Positions 36,431-44,530 of a DNA stretch of 64,000 nucleotides are shown one piece after another. Each line of letters begins with the position of its first letter. The stretch's first letter is position 1. The translations under genes and the position numbers were made by a program. This DNA is from Flavobacterium ammonificans. GTDB lineage: Bacteria; Bacteroidota; Bacteroidia; Flavobacteriales; Flavobacteriaceae. Location of the stretch: positions 1,612,001 to 1,676,000 of the forward strand of contig NZ_AP025185.1 in NCBI RefSeq assembly GCF_020886115.1. The letters are read 5' to 3'. Under the pieces are notes generated by a model. It was given only the letters and a program-made list of their open reading frames with translations. It was not told the origin of the DNA and ran no database searches.

Positions 36431-36634
36431 TTAGTCTATTATTAGTGGTAATACTTGTTCGTACTTTAAACTGGTGTATTGGCAAAACTCTTCTATACTC
36501 ACGAGTTCATTTTGTTGCTTATTAAGGTGGATCCTTAACTTCTGTAATATTCTAGTGCTTTGACGGTAACTCTTGCCTGTAATGCGTTGTATGTCCTTTG
36601 GGTAGATGCATACTCTTTTAATGACTGTTTTCAT
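36431..36634 (-). CDS. small putative DNA-binding protein, 67 residues
   Basis: A basic, helix-rich protein containing YPKDIQRITGKSYRQSTRIL and SIEEFCQYTSLKYEQVLPLI. The first part looks like a helix-turn-helix with a recognition helix rich in Ser/Arg. It is not a recognised named family, but its size, position at the island edge and divergence from the phage-like genes suit a regulator or accessory recombination protein. The 290 bp between it and the gene at 36924 hold only AT-rich sequence with AGGTCA-type repeats near 36750 and 36785. Confidence 0.6.
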   Translation of the reverse strand: MKTVIKRVCIYPKDIQRITGKSYRQSTRILQKLRIHLNKQQNELVSIEEFCQYTSLKYEQVLPLIID

Positions 36635-36923
36635 ACTTTATCTATGCTTTTGATTGGGGGTTGACTGGCTTGTTCCTATGCTTATTTTGGACCTAAATTT
36701 AAGCACTATTTTACTAATTCTATCTTGTACCAGGGAAATTATTTTAGAGGTCATTTGTTGTTTTATTTGTCAATTATGTCATTATAGGTCAAATGGTAGT
36801 ATAGCTTATTTTAAATAAAAAGTTTAAGTATCATATTTGCTTAAAATCAATCAAAATGCTGCAGTAAAAAAAGATTGGTACGAGTATCAAAAATTAATTA
36901 TTAATCAAAGATTTGGGGTAATT

Positions 36924-37679
36924 ATGGCAAGACAAAAAGGCATAATTAAATTAAAAGGGACTATTGGGGATATTACCTTTTATAAAACTAAGGATGGGCA
37001 TTTGGCACGCGAGAAAGGCGGTATTGAAGCCAATCGAATTGCTAGTGATCCTGCGTTTCAGCGCACCCGAGAGAACGGTTCGGAATTTGGGAGAGCAGGC
37101 AAAGCAGGGAAAACCCTGCGTACTGCTTTACGAACATTACTCTTGAACTCTGCCGATGGTAGAATGGTGAGCCGATTGACGCAGTCGATGATAAAAGTGA
37201 TTCAGGCGGATCAAACCAACGAAAGAGGGCTACGCAATGTCATTGACGGCGAGGCAGAACTCTTATTGGGTTTTGAATTCAATATCGGTGGGAAACTAGG
37301 CACTACTTTGTTTGCTCCCTTTACGGGAACAATCGACAGAGTAGCTGGCGAAATCAAGTTAAATATGGCTTCTTTCATTCCGTTGAATATGATTGCTGCA
37401 CCTGGAGGGACTACGCATTTTAAAATTGTATCTGCGGGGGCGGAGGTCGATTTTGAGGCGGAAACTTTTGTGAGCAGCAGTTCGGAGACGGCAATCCTTG
37501 CTTGGGATACCACTGCTACGGCGGTGATCAACCATGTCAATCCAGTGACTCCTAACAGCACCAAACCGTTGTTTTTGGCTTTAGGAGTAGAATTTTACCA
37601 AGAGGTAAATGGTTCGATGTACCCACTTAAAAATGGGGCATTTAACCCGCTATCATTAGTTCAAGTGAGTGGACTATAG
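36924..37679 (+). CDS. conserved hypothetical protein of a phage-like cassette
   Basis: A 251-residue protein. The start is ATG at 36924 (MARQKGIIKLKGTIGDITFY); the frame runs further upstream but only into AT-rich, promoter-like sequence (CATATTTG at 36832-36839, one mismatch from the -7 box). The N-terminal part is Lys/Arg/Gly-rich with ENGSEFGRAGKAGKTLRTAL. The C-terminal half is beta-rich and hydrophobic, ending PLKNGAFNPLSLVQVSGL. There is no signal peptide. I do not recognise the family with certainty. The stop is followed immediately by the ATG of the DUF5675 gene, so the two are coupled. Confidence 0.7.
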   Translation: MARQKGIIKLKGTIGDITFYKTKDGHLAREKGGIEANRIASDPAFQRTRENGSEFGRAGKAGKTLRTALRTLLLNSADGRMVSRLTQSMIKVIQADQTNERGLRNVIDGEAELLLGFEFNIGGKLGTTLFAPFTGTIDRVAGEIKLNMASFIPLNMIAAPGGTTHFKIVSAGAEVDFEAETFVSSSSETAILAWDTTATAVINHVNPVTPNSTKPLFLALGVEFYQEVNGSMYPLKNGAFNPLSLVQVSGL

Positions 37680-38075
37680 ATGGTTTTAGTGTTAACAAGA
37701 ACCTATTTCCCTTCGGGAACCAACGGAACACTCGCTATGGAGGGGCGGTTCATTTGTAATACCATTGAACTCCCTTGGAAATATAACAAGAAAAGGGTGT
37801 CGTGTATTCCAGAAGGGAAATACTTGTTACGCAAGCGGTATGCTCCCAAATTCCGTTGGCATTTGGAAGTAGTGGGAGTGAGGAACAGAACTTTTATTTT
37901 GTTTCACCCCGCCAATAATGCTTTGCGGGAATTGAACGGATGTATCGCTCCCGTAACGACTATTTCAGGTCCAGGAAGAGGACTTTTGTCGAAACAGGCT
38001 TTTGGCACCTTAAAAAAGTTGGTTTACCAACAGTTAGATGCCAAAGAAACTGTTGTATTGATTGTACAATCTTAA
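37680..38075 (+). CDS. DUF5675 family protein (phage endolysin-like)
   Basis: A 131-residue protein with the DUF5675 pattern: VLTRTYFPSGTNGTLAMEG, FICNTIELPWKYNKKRVSCI and PEGKYLL, then FILFHPANNALRELNGCIAP. The conserved His, Asn and Cys near HPANNALRELNGC could form an active site of the kind seen in peptidoglycan-processing enzymes. DUF5675 genes are frequent in phages and phage-like elements beside holins, and two holin-like genes follow here. Catalytic function is inferred only from context. Confidence 0.8.
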   Translation: MVLVLTRTYFPSGTNGTLAMEGRFICNTIELPWKYNKKRVSCIPEGKYLLRKRYAPKFRWHLEVVGVRNRTFILFHPANNALRELNGCIAPVTTISGPGRGLLSKQAFGTLKKLVYQQLDAKETVVLIVQS

Positions 38076-38087
38076 AACTTAAATCAG

Positions 38088-38312
38088 ATGAATCTCATTC
38101 AACGAGTGAAAGCTCCGACACCAAAATTTTTCAAAGTACTTCGATCCATTGGATTGGGATTAGCGGCTGTAGGCGGCACTATTTTGGCCACACCCATTGC
38201 ATTACCAGTCGTAATTACCTCGATAGGAGGCTATCTGGCTGTTGCAGGCAGTGTAGTCTCGGCGGTCAGTCAGGTTACGACTTTAAATGAAACCGAGCAT
38301 GAACCACACTAA
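38088..38312 (+). CDS. holin-like small membrane protein, 74 residues
   Basis: A basic N-terminus (NLIQRVKAPTPKFFKVL) is followed by two closely spaced hydrophobic helices rich in Gly/Ala/Val (about 20-40 and 43-62) and a short polar tail ending in EHEPH. Size, topology and position after the DUF5675 gene suggest a holin. The 3' end overlaps the next gene. Confidence 0.62.
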   Translation: MNLIQRVKAPTPKFFKVLRSIGLGLAAVGGTILATPIALPVVITSIGGYLAVAGSVVSAVSQVTTLNETEHEPH

Positions 38313-38475
38313 TTTGACCCTGAGAGGTACGGCGGGCGGCACTTTTTTGAGTGTTTTGCCCAACCTCAGCTCGGAAGACGTCTTCAAGACGGTGATTTTA
38401 GCTGCTATTGGTGCTATTGTGAGTTTTTTACTTTCGCTAGTGCTTAAACTATTTATTAAGAAGTCGGATCAGTAG
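38299..38475 (+). CDS. second holin-like small membrane protein, 58 residues
   Basis: MNHTNLTLRGTAGGTFLSVL opens the protein, followed by one strong hydrophobic helix (VILAAIGAIVSFLLSLVLKLF) and a basic tail IKKSDQ. An in-frame ATG at 38287 is equally possible. It overlaps the previous gene by 14 bp in another frame, typical of compact phage lysis cassettes. The stop codon lies in the stem of a 9-bp perfect hairpin (GTTTGACCC at 38475-38483 with GGGTCAAAC at 38501-38509). Confidence 0.6.
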   Translation: MNHTNLTLRGTAGGTFLSVLPNLSSEDVFKTVILAAIGAIVSFLLSLVLKLFIKKSDQ

Positions 38476-38514
38476 TTTGACCCTTGTTGTGGTGACCTTT
38501 GGGTCAAACGAATT

Positions 38515-38543
38515 AAAGCCAAGTCGTGAGATTTGGCTTTTTT
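38515..38543 (+). terminator. terminator of the phage-like cassette
   Basis: AAAGCCAAGTC pairs with GATTTGGCTTT around GTGA and is followed by TTTT. Confidence 0.78.
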
Positions 38544-38550
38544 ATTATCT

Positions 38551-39250
38551 GCTTTTGAAAAGAAAAAAGAGAAAAAAAGAAAGCACTCGTTATAGCGGAA
38601 AGGACGAACGGGAATGGAGGGAGGCACGACCGACTGGAAGTGAGGACTGCACGCTAGTTTAGCTGACTTTTTTTCTTTTTCTTTTCAAAGAACAGGATAC
38701 TTTTTTACCAAGCGAGTGGGGCAATAAACACCCCCAAGCACCGCAGAAAAGGAACTGTAGCGGTAGCGGAAGTTGCTTTTTCGAGGAGCGCAGTGGCGGG
38801 GTTGCGGCAATCGAACAGCCACCGCAGGATGAGAGCGTAACGGAGTTTACGTAGTGGAGCGTAATGATGCGAGCGTAGTACGGCGGGGAAACAATGAAGG
38901 ACCGCCTATGGCGTACCTTGATTTAGGGCGAAGTGCTAACGGCGCCGATCCCGATGGCTGAGCGAAGGAGCAACCGCCCAAACTATAAGGGGCTGCAGAC
39001 AGCCTACGGCTGAGATGAAGCGAAAGGTAGCCAGCGGACTGTAGCTGAATGAAGCGGTAGGGTGGATGTGGTAGCCCCGACGAACGCAAGGTAGGTGGCG
39101 TGTGAAGATGAGGAAGTGTGGCACAAAAAAAAACAGTGGCTTATTGAAGCGACTGTTTTTTTATGGTGGTGCACTGACTGCGGAATGGAGGGCGTAAGCC
39201 GACTGGAGCAGCCGAACGGAACAAAGCTACCGACTGGAGAGAGACCGATT
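38551..39250. other. G+C-rich, hairpin-rich region without a credible gene; candidate large structured RNA
   Basis: About 700 bases that differ sharply from their surroundings. Sampled 60-nt lines run 52-63% G+C, against under 40% nearby. A purine-rich arm at 38551-38583 is the inverted complement of a pyrimidine-rich arm at 38667-38690. Inside are many small perfect hairpins, for example CAGCCTACGGCTG (39000-39012) and CGCCTATGGCG (38903-38913), and repeated GAGCG/GCGTA words. The open frames here have abnormal composition and no protein character. It follows the holin genes in the same direction. A structured RNA, an origin or a packaging site are all possible. Confidence 0.5.
39125..39162 (+). 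terminator. hairpin with T-run inside the G+C-rich region
   Basis: AACAGT-GGCTT pairs with AAGC-GACTGTT around ATTG and is followed by T7. If the region is transcribed rightward this is the likely 3' end of the main transcript, at 39162. Confidence 0.65.
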
Positions 39251-39310
39251 GATTGCCCGTATTGAAAAGGTAGGATGGATTTTGTTTAGTACTCTAAATT
39301 ATTCACCCAG

Positions 39311-40699
39311 TTATTCACCCACTTTTGGGTTGCTATAATGTATTATCCAAATACCTCCTTTGGTTCCTTCTCGTTCCAATAGACCCTCTTTTTTAAGAAT
39401 TTCTATATTGTTATCTAAGGCAGTAGCACTAAAATCGACTAATTGCTGTAATTCTGTTTTTTTAATTTTGGTGTTGTGATGAATTGCAGTAAGGATTAGA
39501 ATTTGTTTTTCAGATAAATTATTCACCCACTTATTCACCCATTTTTTAAAATCAAATGGTCTTCTTAATGTGACAGTAAACATTCCATCTATATTAAATT
39601 CGGGAGGAGTTAGACCTTCATCATTCATTACATCTCTAATACGAGTTATACCGGATCCTATTTGCTCTACCAATCGCATTCTCTCGAATAAACCGAAAAT
39701 TAATGGATTTCTACTAGCACTTCTTTTACCAAATTCATTTCTTGGCACTGCACTTATTAAACCGCCTGGATTTGATATTTCGACACGATCATCAAAAACT
39801 TCTATTGTTATTCTAGCTCCTTTATCATAGTAATCACGATGTGCCAAAGAGTTTATGATAGTTTCTTTAAAAGCTGTTTCTGGAATTTCCCAGAGTTCTT
39901 TTCTTGGTTTACCGCCTTCTCCTTCAATATCATATCTCACATCTAGTTTAGACTTTAACCAAATCATACTTTTTTGATATTGCTGGTATAATGTTCCAGT
40001 CATTAACTTGTCATCAATTATATAACGTTTATCGATACCCTCAAATGCTATACAACGAATTACTGCTTTTTCGAAAAACTGTTCTGGATTGTTACCGAAA
40101 AATAAAACAGTTCCATTTTTTACATAGCCATCGTTTGTAATTAATTTTAAGTTTGAAAATAATTGTTCATCTGAAGTTACATTTACTAAACCTGCTTCAA
40201 ATCTAAAGGTATCGATATTTTCTTTTGCTATATCTTTTTCAATAGTTGCATCTAAACAAGAAGCATCATCAAAATATATTTTGCCTGCTTGTTGGAAAAA
40301 GTCTCTCATTTCTTCAACAGATGTGAGCTTTTGTGAATTTGGACCTTGACGCACAAAAATTGCACCTGAAAGGATATAAGGTTTGTTTTGACCCGATGGC
40401 ACTTCTATAACCGCTACATTCAAACCCTCTACGTCAACAATGTAGAATTCACATTTTAATGTAGGAGATATTTCATTGATAGAATTTTGAATAGCTGAAC
40501 GTTTCCCATTATCAATAGTTATCCCTTTGATAGTATTTGCATCATCAACCCCAATTAATACAATCCCACCTGAAGCATTTGCAAAAGCACATACTTCTTC
40601 TGTAATTTCTTTTATCTTGCTAGGAATACTTACTTTGAATTCGGCATTATACCCTTCTCCAGCAGCTATTATTGATTTTATTTCAGTTGGGTTGAGCAT
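39311..40699 (-). CDS. AlbA_2 (Schlafen-like) ATP-binding protein with C-terminal winged helix
   Basis: A 462-residue protein. An N-terminal AlbA_2 domain at about 5-125 is seen in EGYNAEFKVSI and EVCAFANASGGIVLIGVDD. A GHKL-type ATPase-like region at about 265-375 is seen in ETIINSLAHRDYYDKGA and VEISNPGGL, and a winged helix covers the last 70 residues. Such proteins are called ATP-dependent DNA helicase-related or transcriptional regulators and occur often in mobile or defence regions. The C-terminal region contains a KWVNKWVN duplication. Promoter box TATTTTTG at 40737-40744. Confidence 0.85.
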   Translation of the reverse strand: MLNPTEIKSIIAAGEGYNAEFKVSIPSKIKEITEEVCAFANASGGIVLIGVDDANTIKGITIDNGKRSAIQNSINEISPTLKCEFYIVDVEGLNVAVIEVPSGQNKPYILSGAIFVRQGPNSQKLTSVEEMRDFFQQAGKIYFDDASCLDATIEKDIAKENIDTFRFEAGLVNVTSDEQLFSNLKLITNDGYVKNGTVLFFGNNPEQFFEKAVIRCIAFEGIDKRYIIDDKLMTGTLYQQYQKSMIWLKSKLDVRYDIEGEGGKPRKELWEIPETAFKETIINSLAHRDYYDKGARITIEVFDDRVEISNPGGLISAVPRNEFGKRSASRNPLIFGLFERMRLVEQIGSGITRIRDVMNDEGLTPPEFNIDGMFTVTLRRPFDFKKWVNKWVNNLSEKQILILTAIHHNTKIKKTELQQLVDFSATALDNNIEILKKEGLLEREGTKGGIWIIHYSNPKVGE

Positions 40700-40736
40700 T
40701 GATTGTTATAATTTGTATTTATACATGCGGCATTAG

Positions 40737-40744
40737 CAAAAATA
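40737..40744 (-). promoter_or_regulatory. -7 element of the AlbA_2 gene
   Basis: TATTTTTG on the minus strand, an exact TAnnTTTG match, 38 bases before the ATG at 40699. Confidence 0.5.
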
Positions 40745-40884
40745 ATACTAATTTCTAAAAGCTATTTAGTTTTATTAGAATTACTCCCTCTTTTTAAGTT
40801 TTATAAAATTGGCAATACTATTTATTTTTTGCCGTTTTTATATTGACTAATCACTGAATGTAAAACCGCTCCATCTTAGATAGT

Positions 40885-41583
40885 TTAATTAGTATTTATT
40901 ACAAAGACTTTACCGCCACAGGTTTGGTGATCTCCTGATATGCTAATAGTTGAGTTTTTTATTCCAAGCCTGATTGCCTTGTATGATATTGATCTAAGTT
41001 TTTTTTTGTTATGTACTTTAAGTAATCCGATTTCATTTTGCAAAAAGGTATTGACAATAGCTTGCGAAGTATCGTCACCAAAAATCTGCCAGTGAGTAAG
41101 GTTATCTTTTACAGGGTCTTTAGTGTCGATATTGTAGTCGATGCTAGTATTGGTATCGTTTGGTTTTATTCTACAACTTTTTATTTCATAAGTTGAATCA
41201 GAATCTGATTTGCTACCTATAAGTATTAGGTCAATTGATCTAAATCGAAAAAGAATTTCATCATTTGATACTTTTAGTAAACCAGTTTTAATTCCTTCAC
41301 AAACATATTCTGCAAGTTCATCCAAGGAGTATGGAACGGAATCGTATTCTACTACTAGCGAAGCAATATGCTCACTGGTTTTTTTTCCTTGAAATCTCAT
41401 TATACCCGAGACAGCTCCAATTAATGTCCCATTTTTTAGTGAAAAAGTTTTGTCAAATTTATCTGATATCACTTCAGATTTTCTCTGCAAAATTTCTCCT
41501 TCATAGTATGCATCACCAGAAATTCTTCCATCACTAGCCACTACAGCAGATGATTTTGTTACAAATCCAATTATTATCGTCAT
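40885..41583 (-). CDS. orphan N-terminal-nucleophile hydrolase resembling proteasome beta/HslV
   Basis: A 232-residue protein. After Met removal the N-terminus is Thr-Ile-Ile-Ile-Gly, followed by AVVASDGRISGD. In mature numbering the Asp falls at position 17, as in HslV and proteasome beta subunits, and Lys45 in FDKTF aligns with the catalytic Lys33 after an insertion. Further similarity: GTLIGAVSGIM to the HslV IAGFAG strand, and the end GGKVFVI. It is longer than HslV and has no HslU partner nearby. It follows the TIR-STING gene in the same direction after a degenerate small leader ORF. The protease function is inferred, not proven. Confidence 0.65.
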   Translation of the reverse strand: MTIIIGFVTKSSAVVASDGRISGDAYYEGEILQRKSEVISDKFDKTFSLKNGTLIGAVSGIMRFQGKKTSEHIASLVVEYDSVPYSLDELAEYVCEGIKTGLLKVSNDEILFRFRSIDLILIGSKSDSDSTYEIKSCRIKPNDTNTSIDYNIDTKDPVKDNLTHWQIFGDDTSQAIVNTFLQNEIGLLKVHNKKKLRSISYKAIRLGIKNSTISISGDHQTCGGKVFVINTN

Positions 41584-41606
41584 GATTAATAAATTATGTC
41601 TAACTA

Positions 41607-41723
41607 TTAAATAGCATCAATGCTATATAATTTTTTAAATATTGGTTGGTGTATTAATTCTATTTTTTTCCATGTTGATGTAGCTGTTCTTTTTGGTCTT
41701 GTTTTGATAACTTGGATGATTAT
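41607..41723 (-). pseudogene. degenerate copy of the IKPGPKRTA small ORF (ATG changed to ATA)
   Basis: On the minus strand the frame reads IIIQVIKTRPKRTATSTW and continues to a stop at 41607. It aligns base for base with the small ORF at 44757-44840 over about 40 nt, but the start codon is ATA and Pro-Gly of the core is changed to Thr-Arg. It lies just upstream of the Ntn-hydrolase gene. Confidence 0.6.
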
Positions 41724-41787
41724 TTGCTTTTTATTATTCTTTTTTAGTTATTTACCACGCGATAGGAATCGCGCGGTAGCAGAGGGC

Positions 41788-42726
41788 TTAAAGTTCACTT
41801 TCTCTTTTTACGGTAACCATTTCGTCAAACCCCCCCTTTATTAAAAGCAATTTCAATGTTGTAATAAATCGTCTTAATTCCCTGTCAAGTATTGTGTTAT
41901 AATCTAGACTTTGTTTATTAAAGTCATTTGGTAATAAATTTGAGATAGCGTGATTTATACCCGTAATAATTGTCGGAAATTCAATAAACTCTATTGTTTC
42001 ATTTTTTATTTGAGTGTCAATACTAATTTGTCTTGGTCTTCCTGAATATTTGAAAGATACATTTTCGGTCTTAAATGTTGCTTTGAGTTTTTCAAATTGT
42101 AAGTTTACATCTTGATTTATTCTGTCAGGAACTATAATATTAATTCTGCACTTTTGATAGTGCTTATCTTCTTTTGTAAAACCTCCATTATCAATAATGT
42201 ATCTACAAATAGGAGTTACTAAATTCTCATAATACACAGAAGCTAGTGTAGCAGATGGGAAAAAATTAATTTCATCATCTGAACTGTTTTTAAATAAATC
42301 ACTAATTTGCTTAACTGAATTTATCAATGTTTTTGGATCAGCTTTGTCAAATCTTGCTAATGTTAGACCATTAAAATCCGAAGGAAGTTTAATTTCGTTG
42401 TCTATTAAAAAGGCACATTTAGAAGTTCCTAAACGTCCTGTAAATAAACCAAGCTCAAAAAGAACATTGTCTCGTGGTTGCAACATTTCTTCCCCTCTAA
42501 ATATTATTTTATCATCACTTGTCCCTAATAAAATTCCAAAATCAAATTGTAATGACGCTTTAAGTAAATCGGCTAAAAAATTTTGATTGATTTTAAAAAT
42601 TGCTGTGTCCCAAACATTGTCATTCCAAATTGTAACTTCAAAATCAGCATCTAATAATTTTTTTACTTGCTCTGCAAGTTTCGATTCTTCCGAAGATGAA
42701 CCAATAAATAGTTTTTTCTTAATCAT
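41788..42726 (-). CDS. cap12: TIR-STING CBASS effector
   Basis: A 312-residue two-domain protein. Residues about 1-145 are a TIR-like NAD+-hydrolase domain of the CAP12/predicted-nucleotide-binding type (KLFIGSSSEESKLAEQVKKL, then RDNVLFELGLF with the likely catalytic Glu91). Residues about 157-312 resemble bacterial STING: YYENLVTPICRYIID, INIIVPDRI, a basic lid-like YSGRPRQISID (229-237) and IIDREL-like ILDRELRRFITTL. In characterised relatives cyclic di-GMP binding assembles filaments and triggers NAD+ loss. Its ATG overlaps the stop of the CD-NTase gene by 4 bases (ATGA). Confidence 0.85.
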   Translation of the reverse strand: MIKKKLFIGSSSEESKLAEQVKKLLDADFEVTIWNDNVWDTAIFKINQNFLADLLKASLQFDFGILLGTSDDKIIFRGEEMLQPRDNVLFELGLFTGRLGTSKCAFLIDNEIKLPSDFNGLTLARFDKADPKTLINSVKQISDLFKNSSDDEINFFPSATLASVYYENLVTPICRYIIDNGGFTKEDKHYQKCRINIIVPDRINQDVNLQFEKLKATFKTENVSFKYSGRPRQISIDTQIKNETIEFIEFPTIITGINHAISNLLPNDFNKQSLDYNTILDRELRRFITTLKLLLIKGGFDEMVTVKRESEL

Positions 42727-43778
42727 ATTCTTAATGTGCTTTTCAAGTCTATAAAAATACCTTCTACCTCTGCCAATAATTTTTTCAAATTGTCTTTTTT
42801 TACATTATTTCCTCTAAAAATATATTCTCTACCATCTACTGAAACCAAACTATCTGCTTTATTTTCGTCAGTTGCAATTTTCTTCATTTGATTATAAATT
42901 ACAGGGACTAATTCATAAAATGAAAGATTTTGATATTCATAAACACTAATATCATAACAAATAGCATTGATATCGAAACTGCTTAAATCAATATCGTGAT
43001 CTGAATTAGCTTTATTATTTTTTAAAAAACGTATCATTTTTTTTAACCTTCCATTTGTAAGTGAACTTCTTTCATTAATTCGCTTTATGCTCAAAAATGG
43101 ATAGTCTGCTTCACCTCTTGAATGTGGATCTTTATTATAAACTTGTATACCACGATAATCACCTTTGTCATTTATAACAGATGTGATGTCATCATACCAA
43201 TTTGCAATTACGATATCAACTTCACGATTTAAACTTAAATTTTTAATCTTAATTGATTTTGGTTTGTTTATGTCGCAGGTCGAATAGACTCCTTTTAAAA
43301 TATTTTCACTATCTATTCTTAAATTTCTCAAATCTTCCAAAGCATTTCCTTGATAAGTTGAGCTTGTAACTTCTTTTTCAAGTTTTGGTAATGACGAAAA
43401 GAATTTTATTCGTTGTTCAGAATTTTCTAATAATTTTTTGATGTTATAATTGTCAGGTTGGTAAAATTTTTCGCAAATTGTTAATAAATCTATATCGCTG
43501 TGTCCTTTAATGTGTGTGTCAGTCATTACAGAACCTTGATATTTAAAGCTTACATCTTTCAGTTCTTTTGATAAATACTCTTTTACCCTTTCGCCTGCAT
43601 CTTTACTTTTTTGTGTGTATTCAGGTTCAACTCCCTTCATAGCTAACCTTATATAAGTCAATATTTCACTATAGGAAATAGTTGATATTTCGTCCGAAAA
43701 AGATTTCTTGATTGCAAAATGTTCTGGATTAATTCGTCCTTTTACATTTTCTATTAATTGCCTATAACTTTTAGCCAT
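42723..43778 (-). CDS. cdnE: CBASS CD-NTase (CdnE type)
   Basis: A 351-residue cGAS/DncV-like nucleotidyltransferase that makes the cyclic dinucleotide alarm signal. The GS motif is at 82-83 (YQGSVMTDT), catalytic Asp95 and Asp97 are in HSDIDLL, and the third carboxylate is Asp188 in REVDIVIANW. The helical C-terminal domain is complete. The operon with a TIR-STING effector (4-bp overlap) suggests cyclic di-GMP as product, as known for STING-linked CdnE enzymes. No Cap2/Cap3 or HORMA/TRIP13 genes follow, so this is a minimal type I-like system. Confidence 0.9.
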   Translation of the reverse strand: MAKSYRQLIENVKGRINPEHFAIKKSFSDEISTISYSEILTYIRLAMKGVEPEYTQKSKDAGERVKEYLSKELKDVSFKYQGSVMTDTHIKGHSDIDLLTICEKFYQPDNYNIKKLLENSEQRIKFFSSLPKLEKEVTSSTYQGNALEDLRNLRIDSENILKGVYSTCDINKPKSIKIKNLSLNREVDIVIANWYDDITSVINDKGDYRGIQVYNKDPHSRGEADYPFLSIKRINERSSLTNGRLKKMIRFLKNNKANSDHDIDLSSFDINAICYDISVYEYQNLSFYELVPVIYNQMKKIATDENKADSLVSVDGREYIFRGNNVKKDNLKKLLAEVEGIFIDLKSTLRI

Positions 43779-43868
43779 TTTTTAATTTTTAAAGTTTTTT
43801 CTTTTGTTAGTATACGATTCGATAGCCTTGCCACTAAATACTAGATAGCATAAGTTTTTATTTAACAT

Positions 43869-44033
43869 TTAAAGTGTTGTCAGTAGTGTACTTATTCTTT
43901 TTTTTGTTGATTTCGATGGTTTTAATGATGGTGTGTTGCCAAGTGTATTTTTATTATCACGTTGATGTTGTTCAGGTTTTCCTGTTGCTATTGCTGTTCT
44001 TTTTGGTCCTGGTTTGATTGCTTGAATGTTCAT
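43869..44033 (-). CDS. small basic ORF upstream of the CBASS operon (IKPGPKRTA family)
   Basis: A 54-codon frame beginning MNIQAIKPGPKRTAIATGKP, rich in Lys, Thr, Asn and Pro. Its first 18 codons match the small ORF at 44757-44840 at both DNA and protein level. It ends 90 bases before the CD-NTase ATG. Whether it is translated is unproven; conservation of start codon and frame between two copies argues for it. Confidence 0.5.
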   Translation of the reverse strand: MNIQAIKPGPKRTAIATGKPEQHQRDNKNTLGNTPSLKPSKSTKKRISTLLTTL

Positions 44034-44098
44034 AGGTATTTATTTTTAATAATGATTAAGCACGGATTACAAATCCGCGCAATCTAGATTAGCGGTAG

Positions 44099-44530
44099 TT
44101 ACGACCCTATTCTTGATATTAAGAAAATATAAATATTACAGTATGCCAATACAATGAATATTATTTTTGAAATGAAAAATAGCCAAGAAAAAATCTCAAT
44201 GTAAATTGGAAATTTAACATCAGATATATCGTTGTCGTTTAATATACCTTTATCATATCGACACTCATATACACTATAAAAAATATAAACATTTATTGCT
44301 TTCCAAATGTATTGGAACAAATCCAACGATAAACCAATAACAACAAATTTGAGCGGAATAATTAAATCTGTTGGAATAATGTTTTTGGCCAAATCTGCAC
44401 TTTTAAAAATCCAAATAATTCCAATTGCAGCAAATGCAAAATTTCTTACTAGTTCACTTATTTTACTAGTCGCGTCGTTAAAATCGTTTAACCACTCTTT
44501 GAGCGGTTTTTTTATATGATCACTTGCCAT
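44099..44530 (-). CDS. small polytopic membrane protein in the defence block
   Basis: A 143-residue protein with a charged N-terminal 25 residues (KKPLKEWLNDF) and three or four hydrophobic helices at about 27-43, 57-88 and 107-138. A conserved-looking loop with YECRYDKG lies between the helices. Small membrane proteins beside CBASS and TIR genes are often pore-forming effectors, but no known effector family is recognised here. Its start overlaps the 3' end of a 45-residue ORF, suggesting coupling. Confidence 0.7.
   Translation of the reverse strand: MASDHIKKPLKEWLNDFNDATSKISELVRNFAFAAIGIIWIFKSADLAKNIIPTDLIIPLKFVVIGLSLDLFQYIWKAINVYIFYSVYECRYDKGILNDNDISDVKFPIYIEIFSWLFFISKIIFIVLAYCNIYIFLISRIGS

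Noticed and set aside
38847..39124. Open frames of about 60-80 residues within the G+C-rich region
   Set aside because: They are Ser/Arg/Pro/Leu-rich by composition, overlap each other and lack start context; the region looks structural rather than coding.
41803..41815. A further ACCGTAA box within the TIR-STING gene
   Set aside because: No -7 element at the expected 21-bp distance and it lies in coding sequence, so it is taken as chance.
41640..41844. Hydrophobic plus-strand frame over the degenerate leader ORF
   Set aside because: It is the antisense of Lys-rich sequence, which always looks hydrophobic; it also runs into the TIR-STING gene.
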